From positions 1-64,000 of the forward strand of contig CAYFYB010000006.1 of NCBI GenBank assembly GCA_964347345.1: 64,000 nt of DNA. Direction: 5' to 3'. This DNA comes from JAJISG01 sp964347345 (lineage in GTDB: Archaea; Thermoplasmatota; Thermoplasmata; RBG-16-68-12; JAJISG01). Shown in pieces: positions 60,901 to 64,000 of the stretch. Every line of letters starts with the position of its first letter. The first letter of the stretch is position 1. The position numbers and the translations under genes are program-made. Below the pieces are notes generated by a model. That model saw nothing but the letters and a program-made list of their open reading frames with translations, was not told where the DNA came from and made no database searches.

Positions 60901-60977
60901 AGTCAGTGCCGCACCAAAACGCTCGAGGAATCGGTAGGCTTAAATCAAAGACGGACAAGTCGGAATAGGGGTCCCAA

Positions 60978-62549
60978 ATGGTGTTCCAGAACGAGGCCAC
61001 CCATTCGAAGGCGGCAAAGGACGGAAAGGTGGAGAAGTTTCATGGCAGGTTCGACGACGCCTTGATGAAAGTGAAGGATCAGCTGGGTCGGGAACACCCA
61101 ATCTACATCGATGGTAAGGCTCTACAGACGGGCAAGACCTTCGAGGGCCGAAGCCCAGCCAACACCGGCCTGCTTCTGGGGCGCTTTCAACGAGCGGGGA
61201 GGGAAGAAGCAGCCAAGGCCGTTTCCTCGGCGTTGCGGGCCTTCCCTGAATGGTCGAGAACGGACTGGAGGGAAAGAGTGAGCATTCTGCAGAAGGCCGC
61301 GGACATCATCTCGCGTAGTAAGCACGAGCTAGCAGCTCTCATGTGCCTGGAGAATGGAAAGAACCGCCTCGAAGCTATGGCGGATGTGGACGAGGCCATC
61401 GACCTTACCCGCTGGTACTGCGAGATCCTCGTGCGAAACGAAGGCTTTGACCATGAGATGGGTAGGTACACATCTGAAGAGAGGACGAGGAGTGTCCTCA
61501 AGCCTTACGGCGTCTGGGCCGTCATCTCTCCCTTCAACTTCCCCTTGGCCATAACGTGTGGGATGACCACAGGGGCGGTTCTCACCGGGAATACCGCCGT
61601 CCTGAAGCCGGCCAGCGATACGCCCTTTATGGGGCTTCGTCTCTACGAAGCATTGCAGGAGGCGGGCCTACCGGAGGGTGTCTTGAACTTCGTGACGGGG
61701 CCCGGGTCCTCTGTCGGGGCCGAGCTAGTCGAGAGCTCAAAGGTCTCTGGGCTGGTCTTCACTGGATCAAAGCAGGTCGGCCTTGCCTCCTTCAAGACCT
61801 TCACGAGGGACTTCGCCAAGCCCGTCATCACGGAGCTGGGAGGGAAGAACCCGGTGATCGTGACGGAGAACGCTGACTTGGACAAGGCGGTTCCGGGGGT
61901 GGGAAGGGGCGCCTTTGGCTTCGGTGGTCAGAAGTGCAGTGCCACTTCTCGTGTGTACGTCCACGAAGACGTCAAGGGGGAGTTCATGACGAGGCTCGTC
62001 CAGTGGACTGAGGACCTGAAGGTAGGGGATCCCACTGAAAGGGATACCTACCTCGGGCCTCTCATAAATGAAACGGCCTACGAGAACTATCAGAGCTATG
62101 CCGCCCTTGCGGGGAGCGACGGGACGGTCTTGACTGGTGGCAGGGTCGTGCAGGATGGAGCTCTGGCCAAGGGCTACTTCGTCGAGCCAACCATCGTCGA
62201 CGGGCTACCCATGGACCACCGTCTCTTCAAAGAGGAACTCTTCGTCCCCTTACTGTGCGTCGCGCGCATCGGCTCCCTCGAAGAAGGGCTGAGGCTCGCT
62301 AACGACTCTGAGTATGGCCTATGCGCTGGCATCTTCACCGAAGATGAGGAGGAGAAGGCAACCTTCTTCGAGCGGATAGAGGCAGGGGTCGTCTACTGCA
62401 ATCGATCGGCGGGAGCCACGACAGGGGCGGTCGTGGGAGTCCAGCCCTTCGGGGGCTGGAAGCACAGCGGAATATCGGGGAAAGGTGCTGGAGGTGACTA
62501 CTACCTGCAGCAATTCCTCCGGGAGCAGAGCCAGACCTACTACGTCTGA
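60978..62549 (+). CDS. aldehyde dehydrogenase, 1-pyrroline-5-carboxylate dehydrogenase-like
   Basis: A 523-residue NAD(P)-dependent aldehyde dehydrogenase. The catalytic Cys is in GFGGQKCSATSRVYV and the Glu in ITELGGKNPVIV; SPFNFPLAITCGMTTGAVL and PFGGWKHSGISGKGAGG are family motifs. The ends most resemble P5C dehydrogenases of proline degradation. No proline dehydrogenase is in this window, so the substrate is uncertain. Confidence 0.88.
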   Translation: MVFQNEATHSKAAKDGKVEKFHGRFDDALMKVKDQLGREHPIYIDGKALQTGKTFEGRSPANTGLLLGRFQRAGREEAAKAVSSALRAFPEWSRTDWRERVSILQKAADIISRSKHELAALMCLENGKNRLEAMADVDEAIDLTRWYCEILVRNEGFDHEMGRYTSEERTRSVLKPYGVWAVISPFNFPLAITCGMTTGAVLTGNTAVLKPASDTPFMGLRLYEALQEAGLPEGVLNFVTGPGSSVGAELVESSKVSGLVFTGSKQVGLASFKTFTRDFAKPVITELGGKNPVIVTENADLDKAVPGVGRGAFGFGGQKCSATSRVYVHEDVKGEFMTRLVQWTEDLKVGDPTERDTYLGPLINETAYENYQSYAALAGSDGTVLTGGRVVQDGALAKGYFVEPTIVDGLPMDHRLFKEELFVPLLCVARIGSLEEGLRLANDSEYGLCAGIFTEDEEEKATFFERIEAGVVYCNRSAGATTGAVVGVQPFGGWKHSGISGKGAGGDYYLQQFLREQSQTYYV

Positions 62550-62629
62550 GCTTGTAGGGTGTTTCTAGTGTAATACTTTCACTCCCCTCCCTCATCCAGC
62601 CTTAAGTAGCGACCGCCCCTCCAAGCCGA

Positions 62630-63700
62630 GTGGAGACGACTGTTACCAGGACCATCCGGGCCAAGGTATGGAGGCCCACTAGAACCAAGGCCGAGAGGCT
62701 CCGCTGGCTGTACGACAACTGGCGTCGTACGGGCTACAAGATGCACGACAACATGAGCCTGAGGTATCCCTCCAAGAGGGTTCTCAACCAGTGGGGCTGC
62801 CTTGGCCTGAGGGAGAACCCGAACTCCAGAGTGGCCCGGTGGTGGGTCCGCATACCCATCACCAAGGGCGAGAGGAGGAACTACGCCCTCCGCATAGCGC
62901 CAGAACACGAGAACCTTCTTGCATCTTCGGAGGTCAAGGTATGCAACTCGGAGCTTATCCGCAAAGGTAAGGATTTCTACATCCACCTCACGATCCAGAA
63001 GCCTGTATCTCAGGCCCTCAAGCCTCGCAGCAGAGTCTTGGCCGTGGACATTGGCGAGAGGAACATCGCCACATCGGTGGTGTGGGCCGATGGCCTCATC
63101 CGTGAGCCGAAGTTCCATGCCCGCGTTGCAAGGGGCTTGAGGAGACACTATGCTTGGCTGCGTCGAATATTGCAGGAGAGAGGACACCATAGGACGCTTG
63201 TGAGGATCAAAGACACCGAACGAAGGAGGGTGGACGACCTCCTCCACAAAGCATCCAGGGAAATCGTCAATGCAGCCATCCGCGAGAAAGCCGCCATAGC
63301 CATCGGCGACCTGAAGGGAATCACGCAGCGATGTCCCCCTGCGAAACGAAAGAGGGGCAAGCGCTTCGCCCGTATCGTACACACCATGCCTTACCACCGA
63401 CTCACAACCTACATCCAGTACAAGGCCGCCTGGGAGGGCGTACCGGTCATCCTAGTCGGGGAGGAGTACTCCTCAAAGGAATGCCACGTCTGCAACAACG
63501 AGGGCAGGAGGCCGAGCCAGGGCCTCTTCATCTGCTCGGCCTGTGGATGGACAGGCCACGCCGACATCAACGGCGCGGCAAACATAGGGAAGAGGGCCTG
63601 GAGCTACATGCTCCTGGCCGGGGCTCCTGGGTCTGAGCCTGAAGGCGGGCAACCTGCCTTTAACAGGGACCGCCCAATCTGTTGCTTAGAAGGACCCTAG
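62630..63700 (+). mobile_element. tnpB: solo TnpB (IS200/IS605-type RNA-guided nuclease gene)
   Basis: A 356-residue TnpB from GTG 62630, behind a TATA-like cttaagtag at about 62601–62609. RuvC-I Asp in VLAVDIGERNIATSVV; RuvC-II region AIAIGDLKGITQR has Gly where Glu is usual; the zinc ribbon is complete (CHVCNNEG and CSACGW); RuvC-III Asp in GHADINGAANIG. No tnpA, inverted ends or target duplication is visible. Its TAG shares CTAG with the stop of the next convergent gene, leaving little space for an omega-RNA end. Confidence 0.88.
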
Positions 63701-64000
63701 TACCACTTCTCAACGTGGCTCCTCTCCTTGGGGCATCCCATGTTCAGAAACATCTGGCGGACCTCGTCCACCATCTCCGGGATCCCGCAGATGTAGACCT
63801 CCTCGCCGTTGTATCCATTCACGTTTTTCTCTACAAGGGACTGGACATATCCCTTCTCCCCCTTCCATGAGGGCTGGGGCCGGCTGAGGGTCACGACGTA
63901 GTCGAGATTCCTGTGCTCCTTCGCAAGCCGGGTGAAGTGATCTCCATATATGATCTGCTCCTCGTTTCGCACACCGAAATAGAGATGGATATTCCTGTCC
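63697..64000 (-). CDS. flavin/NAD(P)H oxidoreductase, C-terminal part (cut by window edge)
   Basis: A partial gene continuing beyond the window end. The translated C terminus starts DRNIHLYFGVRNEEQIIYG and ends with EEVYICGIPEMVDEVRQMFL, matching the NAD(P)-binding half of ferredoxin-NADP reductase-like or NqrF-like flavoproteins. The usual NAD-domain closing motif (CGxPxMV) is intact. The FAD and any iron-sulfur parts lie outside. Confidence 0.85.
   Translation of the reverse strand, partial: DRNIHLYFGVRNEEQIIYGDHFTRLAKEHRNLDYVVTLSRPQPSWKGEKGYVQSLVEKNVNGYNGEEVYICGIPEMVDEVRQMFLNMGCPKERSHVEKWY

Noticed and set aside
1..64000. CRISPR array, rRNA operon, prophage or integrase-bounded island
   Set aside because: No regularly spaced repeats, rRNA, integrase or phage structural genes were seen. 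The only mobile-element gene is the solo tnpB.

Overview
The window is archaeal chromosome, most probably from a member of the Thermoplasmatota (phylum is an inference). Archaeal markers are the rpo7–spt4–dephospho-CoA kinase–rps24e–rps27ae cluster, FEN1, a PIN/ATPase/KH protein, an Hjc-like resolvase, archaeal-type AspRS, archaeosine genes (queC, queD), geranylgeranyl reductase beside a tetraether-lipid-synthase-like radical SAM enzyme, and TATA boxes about 25 nt upstream of many start codons with short or no leaders. Genes inside operons often overlap by a few bases and use GTG or TTG starts.

Layout. 1–2 kb: tRNA-Arg(CCG) with an apparent D-loop intron, then the transcription/translation cluster on the minus strand. 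2–8.3 kb: K+-independent proton pyrophosphatase, archaeal phosphoglycerate mutase, SAM-hydroxide adenosyltransferase and PIN-ATPase. 8.4–15 kb: small and unknown proteins, Hjc-like nuclease, a 43-residue zinc ribbon, S9 peptidase, ACT protein, AspRS, MscS channel. 15–18.3 kb: lipid operon tes-like–ferredoxin–GGR. 18.4–28 kb: PH-like hypothetical, two divergent DUF72 proteins (one with a SWIM-like tail), SDR, PRTase, flavodoxin-like protein, AAA ATPase, FEN1, glycerate 2-kinase, enolase. 28–46 kb: a transporter island with a branched-chain amino-acid-type system (livKHM facing livFG), a peptide-type system (dppABCDF) and a sugar-type system (SBP, two permeases, malK-like ATPase), separated by an MBL hydrolase, a protein of unknown function and a Ras-like GTPase. 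46–50 kb: a six-TM / long coiled-coil / KaiC-like protein plus small neighbours. 50–57 kb: central carbon block mdh, etfBA, korAB, and class II fumarase on the other strand. 57–64 kb: queD and queC, NCS1 permease divergent from a ThiR-like regulator, P5C-dehydrogenase-like ALDH, a solo TnpB, and a partial flavin reductase at the edge.

The genes suggest a heterotroph that takes up peptides, amino acids and sugars, oxidises 2-oxoacids with ferredoxin, carries lower-glycolysis/glycerate enzymes and part of a TCA cycle, and makes saturated tetraether lipids.

The most striking observation is the peptide-binding protein at 34057–35727. The two halves of a family-5 solute-binding protein appear in swapped order (circular permutation) behind an N-terminal membrane anchor. 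Other points of interest are the putative tRNA D-loop intron, the TM/coiled-coil/KaiC-like protein, a TnpB with an altered second RuvC motif and no room for a normal right end, a DUF72–SWIM fusion, and several inverted repeats next to TATA boxes.
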